Assembly: GCA_946807835.1 (NCBI GenBank)
Contig: OX327695.1
Span: 28,378,501-28,442,500 of the forward strand
Direction of reading: 5' to 3'
Length of the DNA stretch: 64,000 nucleotides
DNA from: Ailanthus altissimus
Lineage: Eukaryota > Streptophyta > Magnoliopsida > Sapindales > Simaroubaceae
In this document: positions 39,256-58,286 of the stretch, one piece after another
How the letters are laid out: the number at the start of each line of letters is the position of its first letter
How positions within the stretch are numbered: the stretch's first letter is position 1
The notes under the pieces: generated by a model
What the model was told of the DNA's origin: nothing
What the model saw: the letters and a program-made list of their open reading frames with translations, nothing else
The model's database searches: none
Translations under genes and position numbers: made by a program

Positions 39256-40476
39256 AGAAAGGTCTTTCGCTGTTGATTGGTGTTCATGAACAAATCAAGG
39301 CTTGGTGTTTTTATAATTTCCTGATCACAAGAAGCCTTGTGGCTTTATCTTTCTGCAATTTAGTTGGAGAAATGCGTCATCTCTTATTGGAAATGGCTAT
39401 ATCTTTTGGCTAAACATACAAATAAACAAAATTTGATATGCTGATACTGTTCTGTTTCTATTCCAAATGGTCTGGCCGGGAGAAAGCTTCAAGCAACAAA
39501 CACAGGTAAGTTGGCCAGCAATGCTATGATTACAAAGTTGAGAATAAAGTTTGTATTTCAATTAGTGTATCGTCAATTAAGAATTACTAATTATTAGGTA
39601 ACTGTTGATTTTTTTAGTTTTTATTAAAATGATAATTATATGAAATCAATAGGCAATAGATAAATTAGGTATTACGTTATTTGAAATATAAAATTTTTAT
39701 TAAAATTTGTATCCTAATCTTGTAAATCTAGCATTATTATTATACAAACTATGCTCAAAATCATCAGGGGCAAGGATAAGATGAGAGTTTATGAAGTTGT
39801 CAAGCATGTATGTGATGGGCATTTCTAGGTTTGTTAATTACACGTATGAAAAGAAGCAATAATAAAACATTAGAGTAAATAAACAAATAGAGGAAGCAAG
39901 AAAACGAATCAACTTTTCGGATATCATAAAATCTTTTACAAGAAATTACCTAACAATTGGTTCCAGACAGAACTACTAGCAATACTGAACCAAAACTGTG
40001 AAACCAAGAACCTAATGACTGTCTGCAATTTGCAACAATATAAATCTGCAAAAGAATAACAATTCTTTTGGTAAACCTCTACAAGGAAAATGAAAATGGC
40101 GCATGATGAATTTGGATACCTCATGTTCTTGACTTTGCAAATGCAGAGCAACTGAGTTGAAGGGAGTTAAGTTCATTAGGCGGTTTAAACACCTCCAGGT
40201 CACTACGAAGTCTCACTTGCAAAGTCCCGACGAAAAATCATTACACATTGTGTGACTAAGGATCGTGTTTATTCTCACCGCATTGAACTTGGATAGCCAG
40301 ATGTTTTGGGACATTCGGACAAAGCTTTCTCTCCTAGTCGAAAATTTCCAGGTCAAATGGCACAACACACCTGCTTTTTCCCAAGCAGCGTTGTTTCATA
40401 ACAAACAAAAACCAATTAGCACAAAAGAAGTAAAATGAAACAGTCTATGTGCACAAACTAGAGAGCAGATGGTAAC
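39256..40476. other. Spacer between DHQS and the beta-galactosidase pseudogene
   Basis: No intact gene. The part nearest the pseudogene (about 40150-40390) may be its decayed last exons, but I could not match it convincingly. Confidence 0.35.
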
Positions 40477-43400
40477 CTTTTCAACACAGACTGGGTAGGC
40501 TTTTCCCATAGGAGAGAGGTAAGATACCCAATAACGACCGATGCTTTTACCACTGGTCCACACCATGCCCTTAGACATGGTAGCTAGCTCAATTGCAAGA
40601 GGGTCATTTCCTTCAGGGCCATCAAAATAAGCCTGAAGTGAAAAATATAATGAAATTCAAAGAACTTATGCGTGCAATTTTTTTTTTCGGCTTTGCTATC
40701 CTATTTTTAGTTCCTTGTTTGCATTGAATTGTTAATGTTACATAGAGTTTTGCTCATGGCAGTACCTTATACCATGAAAGTGTTCCTGATTGCTTAGCCT
40801 TTGTCCATTTCACCCCATGAGAACCTCCCTATGTGAAAACCTGAACTTTTTCACCGTCCAAGCCTATCTGTAGTATTGACACAAAGCTTCCCATCACTTC
40901 ATCAGCTTTTACAAATTGGAAAATTAATAGCAGCTGATTACCTTCTGAGCCCATCCATTTCCGGAAATATCAAGGGTTTCGATGTTAAGACCTTGGATTT
41001 CTATTGCCGAACTCCAGCATACCTATGCTCCAAGTAGACTCCGCTATCCTAATCATTGCAAAAGGATTTACCAGTACCGTACTTACTTCATTTAATAAAA
41101 AATTAAAAGGTTGAAACTGGAGTTCTAAGTTCATTTCTGGAAGACCAACTGTGACACCCAGAAGTGATATGTTGTTAATCCCAGGCTTCAGTGTAATGGG
41201 TTTCTGAAAGACAAGGCTCTTCTCTATATTGGTTTCAAGTCCAGATCCTGTCAACCGGTGCATGGTTAGTAGATAATGAACAAAACTATAAGAGGTTCTA
41301 ATAATTGTAGCTTCTACTCCTAAGACGGTAATGTATACAAATTTTCTTGTGACAATTTTAAACGCATCACTCCCTTTGAAAACCTGCATGCAATTCCTCA
41401 ATTCTTTGGATTTGTAGTATAAGAAGCAGAATCCAGGGTGTATGAATTATTCTAATACAAAATGAAAAAGAAGTTTTTCAAGGTTCTAATCTTGTCAATT
41501 TGGATGTCTAAACAATCCTGCAACTCGTTAGACATAAGTAAGAGATCAGAGAAAACATTACCAATGTATTCTCCATTTATGTATCCATGCATCATATGGC
41601 CAAGACTTGCAACCAAAGGACTGTGAGCATGTTTTTTTACCGAAAAGGTAAGTTGAAGCGATTCAATTTGATGCTGTGAAACAAATGTACAAAAAAAAAA
41701 AATGTCACTGAACAGTTATTAGAAAAAAATGAAAACACATCTCTTGAAATGTCAATTAACTTGCATATACCAGGTAGTGTGCCACAGATAGTCTGTAGTG
41801 TCTTTGGTCATGCTCCAATGTTCCACCGGGATTGTTGATTTCATCGAAGTTTCACCAAGAGTTGGAATATCTTCTTTAAACATTTCCCATTGGAGATTCT
41901 TGTTGGCTATTTCTGATCACCGGTAGTTTCTTGAGCTGTGTTGTGCAACAATCTACTCTATACCATAACAAAAATCTCACCTTTGGACCTTCTCTTATAA
42001 TTACTTCACAATTTGGTTGTAACATGAGAAAGCAAAACTTCAAGCCCTGTACTTGGAAATGGATTAAGTGTTACCGTTTGAGTATTGAAGAGAACAGTAT
42101 TGCAATCAGGGAGGATGCTTATAGAATACTGGAGCAAGTCATATTTGGCGCCTCTGAATGTTACAGTTGCAGGTACCCTAGAGTTGTTGTTGCACAAGAA
42201 TGCAGCACAAGCTTTAGAATTAGAATGTTCATACATACGAGCCTGCGAGGAGTTACTATTTAGTTCATCTTATAAATGCTGCACTTATTAGATAATCACT
42301 TCTTTTCTGAGGAGGGTTACCTCAACTTCAAAGCAGAATGCAAGTCTCTTAGTGACCCCATTTTGGTTCCCTGGGCATACGTGTTTTTATGTTATTAAGA
42401 AACTCTTAAGAAGCAAAAAGTTGTTTGATATCATTGTTATTATTTTCAGCTTTGAGCAGAGAGATGGGCCGAGAGTGCACTTATGTAGACCAGGGTTCAA
42501 CAGGACTCACCATATTCATCAATGGGAGCTTCATCATAGTACTGAGTTGTTATAAAAGACAAACCTGATCTTCCATAATTTGTTCCACCATAATACTGTC
42601 AACATAAACACAAGAACCATAGGAAAAGAAGAAACTTTTTGACCTGATTGACTTGTATCATCTGTCAAATGCTTGAAGGGAGAAGTGCTTAATGTTGCAT
42701 ACCATGTAGTAGTTTGCAAGAGTACCATTCGTAGAGAAGAAACGAGCAATTGAGAATGCAAGATCTTCAGCCGTCCTCTGAGATGGAGGATCCCCAAATA
42801 CTCTGTACCTGTAATACCAATCAATCCCATTGAAACAAAATATCCTTCAGGGTGAGCCAATAAGCTACTGAAAGTCTAAAATGGTGGCAGAATCGTTGAA
42901 CTTCAGAACCATTATTGCAAGCAAACTCAGTCCTAACTTTAGCTTGTTTGCAATACTTCCCTTCCATATTATTTGGTCATTGATTCCAATCAAACAGGAT
43001 GCAAAATGAAAGAGAAACAAAATCAATTGCCTTTCCAATGCTTATAAAGTAACAAAACTTACTGAGCAGTCCAATTCTCTGTCCATAAAACAGGTTTGTT
43101 TGGTCATTTCGGGCCAGTAAAAGTATCTCTGCAATTTTTCCCATTGCATGTGTTGATCTGCACTTAAACCATCATACAATTTCCCCATCATTTACCAGCA
43201 AACTTGAGTTCTCAGGGGCATAATAACTAAGTCATCTGAAATCAAGACACATGATCCAAGAGGGATAACACACACTTACCACCAGTTCGGGGGCATTCTT
43301 TTGCTTGCACATCACCGAGGGAACTCCAGTTTTTAGTCCCACAGCCATGGCTCCCGCCCAGTGGACATATCGAGTTCCTAGTTCTCTGAATGCAAGTTGA

Positions 43401-44400
43401 ACAGTATTGTATTCATTTTCAATCTACACGAAGCAACAAAGAAATTATTCTTTTCCAACACACCAGTGTTTTTTCATTTTCATTTGTCTTTTTCTATATT
43501 TAGTAGAACCTAACCTGTGACAAAATGATAGGACCTCCTTGAGAAGCAAATAACTTGGCATTCTTCATCATATCTATGATCTTTTTGGTGAAATTTTTCA
43601 TGTGGTACTGCATAAGAGAAACATCGAACTTGAGGAGCCATCTATTACATTTTATATCAAAACTATGCAACTTCTTGCTAATAACTAGTAAAGCATGATA
43701 AATTACCTTGAAGGGTGGATTGTCAGATCGAAACGTAATGTTTGGAACTTCTCTCAACCAAAATGGAAATCCACTGCCCAGATTTTTCATTTGAACAAGC
43801 AGAGTGAGTTCACGAGTGTTCATGACAGAAAATTCTCTGCAAAAATGGATTATTAACTCTGTAAAACTTCATTCATACCCATAGTTCCATTCAGCCTCAT
43901 TGAAAGGCCCGACCCTAAGTGTTGCATACATACCAATGTCACCAATCATCTTGATAAATTTTGTCAGATTATAATTTCCTTCAAAATTGTGCTGCATAAT
44001 CCCAGCTTCCCAATTTACAACACGATAAGAAAACTACCATGTTGTTACCTGGCCTTTCATTGGCTCGTGAATTTTCCAAAACACATAAGTCTGAATCACA
44101 TTCAATCCTCCAGCCTTGGCCTTTCTAAGAATATCCCACCACATCTAAGGCAAAATAAAACAACTCAACACTAAATTTCGAATGTGACACATGATTCTGA
44201 AGTAAAATTGAGCACCTACCTCAGGTGGAAATCTGGGATAATGGACTGAACCAGAGAAGAGAAGCTCTCTTTTACCATTGATGATCAACGATCGTCCATC
44301 ATAAGTTATACATTTTGTCAGATTCTCATCCACTGGCAACAGCTAAAATCATCAGCAAAGGAACAAGTGCCGCTAGCGGCACTCCACTTGGTACCAACAT
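40477..44400 (-). pseudogene. Beta-galactosidase (GH35, BGAL16-like), inactivated
   Basis: Exons of a plant cell-wall beta-galactosidase are recognisable in order. They are a signal-peptide-like start at 44400 (MLVPSGVPLAALVPLLM), then [53 protein letters not shown] (acid/base Glu), [38 protein letters not shown] (nucleophile Glu), [105 protein letters not shown], and AIELATMSKGMVW with SIGRYWVSYLSPMG. Lesions: frameshift near 44330; TGA at 43104-43106; one-base loss near 42350; TGA at 41917-41919; one-base loss near 41006; TAG at 40829-40831; one-base gain near 40502. Splice sites are mostly intact, so loss is recent. Confidence 0.93.
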
Positions 44401-45253
44401 ACTAATCAACACAACGTGATTACAAATCAATTGCTTGAAACTGGGTGTCACTTAGAATCAGAATCAGTGAAGTAGTGTAATATTTAAACCCCAGATATGT
44501 TTTTTGTAGCCTTAATGGTGCTAAAATGAGCTGAATTTTAGTTCAAATGTTAGAAATAGTCAAGTGAAAAGAGTTGAGGCTTAAGTGTATTTCGGAGGGC
44601 TGTCAATTTCAGTAAGTTCCATTATAATACCGAAAATCATTTGAATTGTTTGATCAAAACAAGGAGTTAAGAGTACTAATGGTTAATTATTATCTAACGG
44701 ATATAATTAATTCCATTCTCAATACCGTTAAAACTTTTTCAGCGTAATCCTTTCGAGAAACTGTCAATGCTACGTGCATGATCTTTCGGTTCAGGTTTCT
44801 TCTTCCACTAACTGCCATTAATTTGGAAACTGACCCGTTCATCAAAAAAACTGAATTTCGAAATTGGCGGGTAACCTGTATTATCGACACGTGGCATTTG
44901 CAATTTCTTTATTTTCGGATTAAGATAAATTATATTAAAAATACTGTTTAATATTTTAATACTTTCTTTATTGTAATCGTGTTGCCTGTTTTTAGTCAAG
45001 AGATGTGATTACATTAAATTTATGTGCTTGATAATCTATATAGTTCACATAATAAATTTTTTACGAATTATATATGATGAAGAATTATCCTTTCTTGACA
45101 ATTAATGAGGAATTATCTTTTAAATTATTTATGATAATATTTACAAGTTAGATTCACACTAAGATTGAATTTGAAATTATTTTTTAATCCAAGTTTTTGC
45201 TTGAGGATAAATCATGTGAATATAATTAGATCGCATTGCTAATATATTTATAT
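44401..45253. other. Upstream region of the beta-galactosidase pseudogene
   Basis: AT-rich, no gene recognised. Confidence 0.45.
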
Positions 45254-45429
45254 GAATAATGTTATACTTTTTAAAAATTTTCTTTTAAATGATATATTTA
45301 ACAATTATGAGATAATGAAATATTGTAATGAATAATTTTAAAATTTTTATTATTTTATCATCTAATAATTATTTAACACATTAATTTAAAATTAAAATAT
45401 TAAAATATTTAAGAAGTATAGTTTTACTC
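45254..45429. mobile_element. MITE, about 176 bp
   Basis: The left end GAATAATGTTATACTTTTTA and the reverse complement of the right end, GAGTAAAACTATACTTCTTA, match. Similarity continues inward (GATATATTTAACAATTA against GTGTTAAATAATTATTA). The termini resemble those of the 0.85-kb element at 15660-16510, so both may share a mobilising transposase. Confidence 0.65.
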
Positions 45430-46116
45430 TATTTATATACTTATTTTAATGTCTACAATTGTTGGGGTGGAAAGACTTCACACAAGTATGAATAATACAA
45501 TAAATAATATAAAAAAAAATTATAATAGGGAATGAAAGATAAAAGAAAAAATATAATAATTTATGTGGTTCAACAATTGTTTACATTTACGGTGGATCAA
45601 AATCTTGTTTCTTATTATTGAATCAACAAAAATTCTTAAAAAGAACTCACAAAAGAATATCTCTCTCACTATAAAAAGTTGTACACTATTGATCTCTCAA
45701 TTGCTCTTGTTTAGTGTCTATGTTGTAATATTGTTTAATTGATGTTTACAGTAATTTATATAATAATTACAATAATCTTAGAAATATTAAAACTAGTTGA
45801 AACAAAAATATTTACTTTCAAGAGTCTAAATTTTATTCAAATAAGTCAATTGAGTCAAAACTGGTATCCATAAATTGTCATGTGAACCTGTGCGTGAACA
45901 TTATGCGCATGAACAGTACCTCACTTCCAGCTTTTCGTTTCGTTTTGTTTCGTTACTTCCTTAAATGACTTTCGCGTACTAAATTTCTTACAGATTTTTT
46001 ATTAGTCTCTAACTTAAAATTAAAATTTATCCTTAATTTTGAATCATCAATTTTCAAATTTTGATTTGTCGTTTTAGTCTCTTTAAGAAAATCAACTACT
46101 TTGATTGATTTAAAGT
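45430..46116. other. AT-rich spacer
   Basis: No gene or clear repeat recognised. Confidence 0.45.
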
Positions 46117-46257
46117 TGTGGAAATGCTTGTATTATAGTTGTAATCTAGTTGTAAATATAGCTTTACAACTAGATTAAGGTGGCTTAGGGTTATATATAG
46201 ACTTGTATTATGTTCAATGCAAAATAAGAAAGTCTTTTCTTTCACAATTATTTCTAT
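46117..46257 (+). repeat. 5' LTR of the copia element (about 141 bp)
   Basis: Starts TGTGGAAATGCTTGTATTAT and ends CAATTATTTCTAT just before the primer-binding site. It contains ACAACTAGATTAAGGTG. Confidence 0.8.
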
Positions 46258-49200
46258 ATGATATCAAAGCCAACTCTTTGCTTCTGACTTGTGATGTTTT
46301 TTAGCGTATTTTCGGCATATTGCTTATTCATTTTTCGGCAGATTGCCAGTCTATTTTTCGACCACCGTGCTCTTTATTCTGATGACCGTGACCTCAGAGG
46401 GTTCTCGCCAGTAAGACCCAAGTAATCGTTATCGGACGCGCCTCCATGCATCGGAAACAGTAACCATCTCCGGCGACCACATTATTTTTCGGCAGTAGTA
46501 TAGTTTTCGACCATCTCCGTTGACTTTAGAAGGTGCCAAAAATCAGAGCTGCAGCAGTAGCTTTCTCCCTGGACACCAGACACGCCTCCACGAGCCAGTA
46601 GCAACCCAGATTTTTGGCAGTCTTTCACCGCCGATTTGCACCTTTTCGGCGCATGTGAAATCTCACCACCAATGTCATCGGACTCAGACGAAGCCGGTGA
46701 CCCCAACGACAGCAATCGTGCACTCACTGACTTTCGGATGCATCTCCACGCATTGTATCTCCGCCACCATTATTTGGCCGCCAATCTCTTCCTTCGGCGA
46801 GTGTTAGTGCTCACTGCCGATGCCAACAGATTTAGGCAACACCGAAAACCCAAATCTCTATCATTCGGCTAGTTGCCGTCGCCAGCCGTCATCACTGTCG
46901 CTAGAAACAGCCACTGTATTACTAGAAAATAGCTTCTAGATTATAGAAATTCTCAGTTGTGTTTCTCCTTCATTTGTAAGCAAATATGACTATTACTGAG
47001 AACTTTAAAACAAACAGGCACATTTCATCAGTGATTCTCACTGGTGTTGAATTAGAGAATTACCTTAAATACTAAGCGAGTAAGTAGTATATTTCTTCTG
47101 CTACCCCTATTGCACATACTGGTAATTCGATCGTTTGTCTTACTCAGCCTCCTTCTTTAAAACCTTGGATCCTTGATTCTGGTGCCTCTGACCACATTTC
47201 TGGTAACCTCCAATTACTTTCTTATATTTCTACATCCAGATTATTGCCATCTGTCACCCTTGCTAATAGATCCACAACAACTGCTTAAGTAGTTGGTCGA
47301 GTATATCCTATTCCTTCCTTACTTTTAGAATTTATTCTTTATATTCCTTATTATCTTTTTAATTTTATTTCTGTAAGTAAGCTTACTCACTCTTTAAACT
47401 ATACGATCACTTTTGTCCATAATTCTGTTCTTATCCAGGATCATAGTATAGGAAAGACGATTGGGGTAGGTCGTAAGTCACATAGGCTCTATTATCTGAG
47501 TATTCCTCAACCATATGTTGCATGCAATGTCTCACCATCACTTCTTCATAATCGTTTGGGACATCCAAATCTGTTAAAGCTTCGAAAAATGGTTCTAGGT
47601 CTCTTTAATCTACTGTCTTTTAATTGTGAGTCTTGTCAGTTTGAGAAACACTCTCGTGGATCGTTTCCAAAACGTGTCAATAATCAAGCTACATCCCTTT
47701 TTGCATTAGTTCATTCAAATGTCTGGGGTCTTAGTTGAGTCTCCTCTGTTTTAGGTTTTAAATACTTTGTTACATTTATTGATGATTATTCGCGTTGCAC
47801 TTGGTTATTTTTTATGAAAGATCGCTCTGAATTATTTTTCATCTTTGAGTCTCTTTATGCTGAAATTAAAACGCAATTCTCCACTACTATCCGTATATTG
47901 CGTAGTGATAATGCACGTGAATATTTTTCTTCTCCTTTTACTAAATTTATATATTCTTAAGGCATCTTACATCAATCTTCTTGTGTCTATACTCCACAAT
48001 AAAATGGAGTTGCCGAGTGTAAGAACAGACATCTCATTAAAACTACTCGAACATTACTTCTACATTATAATGTTCCTCTTTGTTTTTGGGGGGGATGTTG
48101 TTCTTACTGCTTATTTTTTGATAAATCGAATGACATCCTCCGTGTTACAACATTAGGTTCCGTATTCTATTCTGTATCTTGATCAATCATTGTTTTCTCT
48201 TCCGCCACGTGTCTTTGGCTACACATATTTTATCCATGTCTTCTCTCCTGGTCAAGACAAATTATTTACTCGGTTCATCAAATAAATTTTTCTTGGGTAC
48301 TCACGTCTTCAGAAAGGATATAGGTGTTATTCTCCTAACACCCGATGCCATTTTATTTCTACTGATGTCACATTTTTTTAGTCTTCCCCTCTCTTTTCTT
48401 CCTCTGCTACAGAACATATATCAATCACAGAGGCTCATCCAGTTCCTTATATTATTCCTCATCATGAGTCAAACACAGAATTTGTTCATATCCCACAATA
48501 TAATCATCTTCCCCATGATTCTTCCTCTCCGGTTCATGAGAGTCTTGTTCCTTTTTCTTCTATAAGTGATGATAGTGATACTGCTTTTACAGCACTTGAG
48601 GTTCTCGTCGACTTACTTCCTGCTCCTGATCACTCTCCTACTGAGGTCTTACCACATAATAACCAATTTCTCATTGTTATCTAAAAAGGTATACGCTCCA
48701 CTCGCAATCCTCATCCTATACACAATTTTCTTAGTTATCATCGATTGTCTTTACTATATTATGCTTTTGTATCCAATTTATCCTCTGTCTCCGTCCCTGC
48801 CACTCTTCGTGGTGCTCTTTCACATCTTGGGTAGTGTCAAGCAATGGTTGAGAAAATGATTGCTTTGCACAATAATGATACATGAGAATTAGTTCAATTG
48901 CCTCACGGTCACTCCACCGTTGGTTGTCATTGGGTTTATAATGTCAAGTTTGGACCTGATGGTCAGGTTGATTGGTTGAAAGCAAGGTTAGTTGCCAAAG
49001 GGTATACACAGACTTATGGCCTAGATTATTCTGACACCTTCTCTCATATGACTAAGATGTCATTTGTTCAGTTGTTCTTATCTATGGCTGCTATTCGTCA
49101 ATGGCCTTTGTACCAACTTGACATCAAGAATGTCTTTCTCTATGGAGAGCTTTAAGAATAAATCTATATAGAGCAACCACCTAGTTTTTTTGCTCAAGAG

Positions 49201-50297
49201 AAGTCCGGTTAGTATGTAAACTTCGTCGTTCATTGTATGGTTTAAAACAATCTCCTCGTGCCTGGTTTGGTCATTTCAGCATTGTTATCCAGGAGTTTGG
49301 CATGATTTAAATTCAGTCGGATCACTCTGTTTTCTATAAGCATAGACCACAAGGCTAATGCATATATCTAGTAGTCTATGTTGATGATATTGTTATTACA
49401 GAAAATAATCAAGATAGTATTAAGCAATTAAAATTACTTATTTGATCATTTTCAAACCAAAGATTTAGGATTACTCAGATACTTTAATGGTATTGAAGTA
49501 GCTCAGTCTAACTCTGGAATTGTTATTTCACAAAGAAAATATGCTTTGGACACTCTCATGGATTCTAACACTAAGCTTCTACCTGGATAGGGGGAGCCTA
49601 TTACAGATCTTGAGAGATATTGGAGACTAGTTGGTAAACTTAATTGTCTCACTATCACACGACCGGATATTTTTTTTCCGGTTAGTGTTGTCAGTTAATT
49701 TCTACAGTCTCCATGTGATAGTCATTGAAATGCAGTTATCCGAATCCTACAATATATTAAGAGTGCACCAGAAAAAGGTTTACTATACAAGAATAAGGGT
49801 CATACACAGATTGTTGGATATTCAGATGCAGATTGGGGGCAGGTTCTCCATCAAATAGACGTTCTACCACTAGGTATTGTGTTCTTATTGAAGGAAATCT
49901 TGTATCTTGAAAAAGTAAGAAACAAGCTGTTGTTGCTAGGTTAAGTGCAGAAGCAGAATATTAGGCAATGACTTTAGCAACTTGTGAACTTATATGGTTG
50001 AAACAGTTAATCCAAGAATTGAATTTGCAGATATATCACAGATGAAGTTATTTTGTGATAATCAAGCTGCCCTCTATATTTCATCTAATCCAGTGTTTTA
50101 TGAAAGGACTAAACATATAAAGATTGATTGTCACTTTATTCGAGAAAAGATTCTATCTAGCATTATTTCTACTAATTATGTCAACTTAAACAATCAACTA
50201 GTAGATGTCCTTACTAAATCTCTGAAGGGTTATAGAATTGATTTTATTTGTAACAAACTTAGAGCGTGTGATGTATATGCTCCAACTTAAAAGGGAG

Positions 50298-50437
50298 TGT
50301 AAAAATACTTATATTATGGTTGTAATCTAATTGTAAAAATAGCTTTACAACTAGATTAAAGTGACTTAGGCTATAGATAAACTTGTATTATGTTCAATAC
50401 AAAATAATTTTTTTTTTCTTTGTCAATTATTTCTATA
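50298..50437 (+). repeat. 3' LTR of the copia element (about 140 bp)
   Basis: Starts TGTAAAAATACTTATATTAT after the polypurine tract and shares ACAACTAGATTAAAGTG and CAATTATTTCTATA with the 5' LTR. It differs at about ten or more positions plus short indels, so the insertion is old. Confidence 0.8.
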
Positions 50438-55600
<5,163 letters not shown>

Positions 55601-57369
55601 TTGAATTAGGTGTAAAGAGATTTATGACCTACCTTTTCTCATATTCTCCCGCTTCTTTCTTCCTCTGCTCTTGAAGAAAATCGGAGGCCTTCAGCTATTG
55701 TCTCAATGGACAATTGCGAGGATCTCTCTGCGAATCAATCACCGGGTGGTTTGGTATTGCTTTCTTGGAATTATTGTGATCTCTATTTGTCAAAATGCGT
55801 TACATGCTTGCCCGCTTTATCTTGTCTCCAGGATTCAATATGCTTTATGTATTAATGGATTTCAAATTTCCCAGTTATCGACGTACTAAATATAACTCCG
55901 TATTGTTTTTAAAGGCATGTTTTTTTTTTTTTGCATCGTATGCTTTTACTTTTTGAAATACACTTGTTAGCTTTCGATTGATTAAGTCTTCCACCCATTG
56001 CTTTATTTTTGTATTCTCGCTTCTTATTAAAGAAACGGATACAGTCAGAAATTCACCTGGGTTGTGAGAAAGTGAATTGATTATATATTATAGATTAAAA
56101 AAGTAGTTGTCAGTATATACAGAGAATATAGATTTATAATAAACTTATTTTATCAACAATGCTGGTTTTGCCTAGAATGTGAAACAACTTTGGCTAGGCA
56201 CGAATATTTTTATATCTTCAACTTTAGGAGACAATGCATAATCTTGCGTGGTGGCTGTTGATTGTAATGGCGCCCACTAGATTCTCTTGATAGATATTGT
56301 GGGCACCTGCCGTTTGATTTTTGCTGTGGATCTCAACTTGGCCATCGTGGAATAGCACTTTTTAATTCGATTTGCCAATGAATTCTATGATTTGTGGGAG
56401 ATGGGAATATATTTGATGTGATGTGACCATTGTGCGTTCCATGTTCACTGTGGGCACGTTTGTGATCTGCCATTAGATGGCTACCCCCATCTCAACAAAA
56501 TTGAGCTCAAGCATTGAGACAACAGTTCATCTACCATTACCAAACGATATAAGTTTTGAAAAAGCTACAAATATCCATTTCAGTTTGAAGTTGGCAAAGC
56601 TCTTAGCTTAGAGTTGTTTCGGAAGCAAAGCTACAAAAATCCATTTCGGTGTGAAGTTGGCAAAGCTCTTAGCTTTGAGTTGTTTCAGAAGCAACTTCGA
56701 ATATTAGGTATTTGGTTCCTGAAAATTTATGAGAATTGCGACCCAATAAAAAATTGTAGACAGAATATTCTCTCTCAAAACCCAAAAATATCAAAGCGGT
56801 CGGAAAAGAATAAGTTTGGAACTTGAAAAGGAGAGGAGACTTTGGAACGCATCCTAATCAAGAAAGCACGATCGAAATGGGTGCTTTTGCAGTGGGAAGC
56901 ACTTCTTAAGAAGCAATATCAAATGCAATCTCAAATTATCCCATCGCGAGTCATGACATTATTGCACTGAAGAAAATGAAGGGCATGATATTCTTGGTAG
57001 GAGTTACGTCCAATCAATTCATAAGAATTTTAGAAAAGTGGCAAACAATTCCTGTTGCTAATTCATTGATTGTCCTAAAGATACCCATCATGCTGCTAAA
57101 TTTTGTGTCCTCTTGACCCATGTAATTTTTTTTTTTAAAGCAAAAACTTTGAATTGAAAATGTTATCGTTCATTACTTCATACATTCTTTTCATTTCAAA
57201 GTTAGAAAAAGAATAATAATAAAATAAAACAGAAAATGGTGGATGCTTTTTTTTTGGGGGCTGGTGATATTTTTGCTTTTACAAGGAATTTATACCCATC
57301 AAATTTGTATCCACTTACTCTCTCAACGAGAGAACCTTTGATTGGACCATTCCACAATCTTTCCCTCTC
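55601..57369. other. ROP 3' flank and UBC upstream region
   Basis: No gene visible. It includes the probable ROP 3' UTR (to about 55950) and a 66-bp tandem duplication listed separately. Confidence 0.5.
56563..56694. repeat. 66-bp tandem duplication
   Basis: AGCTACAAATATCCATTTCA (56563) recurs as AGCTACAAAAATCCATTTCG (56629). Both continue into AGTTGGCAAAGCTCTTAGCT and GAGTTGTTTC. Confidence 0.92.
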
Positions 57370-57377
57370 TATATAAA
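57370..57377 (+). promoter_or_regulatory. TATA box of the ubiquitin-conjugating enzyme gene
   Basis: TATATAAA lies 110 bases before the ATG at 57487, with a CT-rich stretch just upstream. Confidence 0.65.
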
Positions 57378-57486
57378 CCGTGATAGTCCCTCTACCCCGT
57401 ATATCCAAAAACCAAAACCCTAGCCCTCCATTTAATTATTCCATATTGCTTCTGCTCTTGAAATTTTTGCTTTTGCTTTTGTTTGT

Positions 57487-58286
<800 letters not shown>

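Larger units (their letters stand above)
46117..50437 (+). mobile_element. Degenerate Ty1/copia-type LTR retrotransposon
   Basis: Order of remains: 5' LTR (46117-46257), primer-binding site resembling the usual TGGTATCAGAGCC (TGATATCAAAGCC, 46259-46271), a GC-rich leader (about 46290-46900), a protease motif DSGASDH (47175), integrase zinc region (LLHNRLGHP, CESCQFEKH near 47550-47650) and core, reverse transcriptase (48898-49155 and YVDD at 49377-49388), RNase H (SDADWG near 49820), polypurine tract AAAAGGGAG (50289-50297) and 3' LTR. Integrase before reverse transcriptase identifies copia. Many stops and frameshifts break the frame, and the gag part is nearly absent, so it is dead. It is an endogenous plant retroelement, not an infectious agent. 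Confidence 0.92.

Noticed and set aside
41917..41919. Stop codon might be intronic in a working beta-galactosidase
   Set aside because: The codons on both sides (SSRNYR and SEIANKNLQWEMF) match the family without a gap, so the stop is inside the exon; other lesions confirm a pseudogene.
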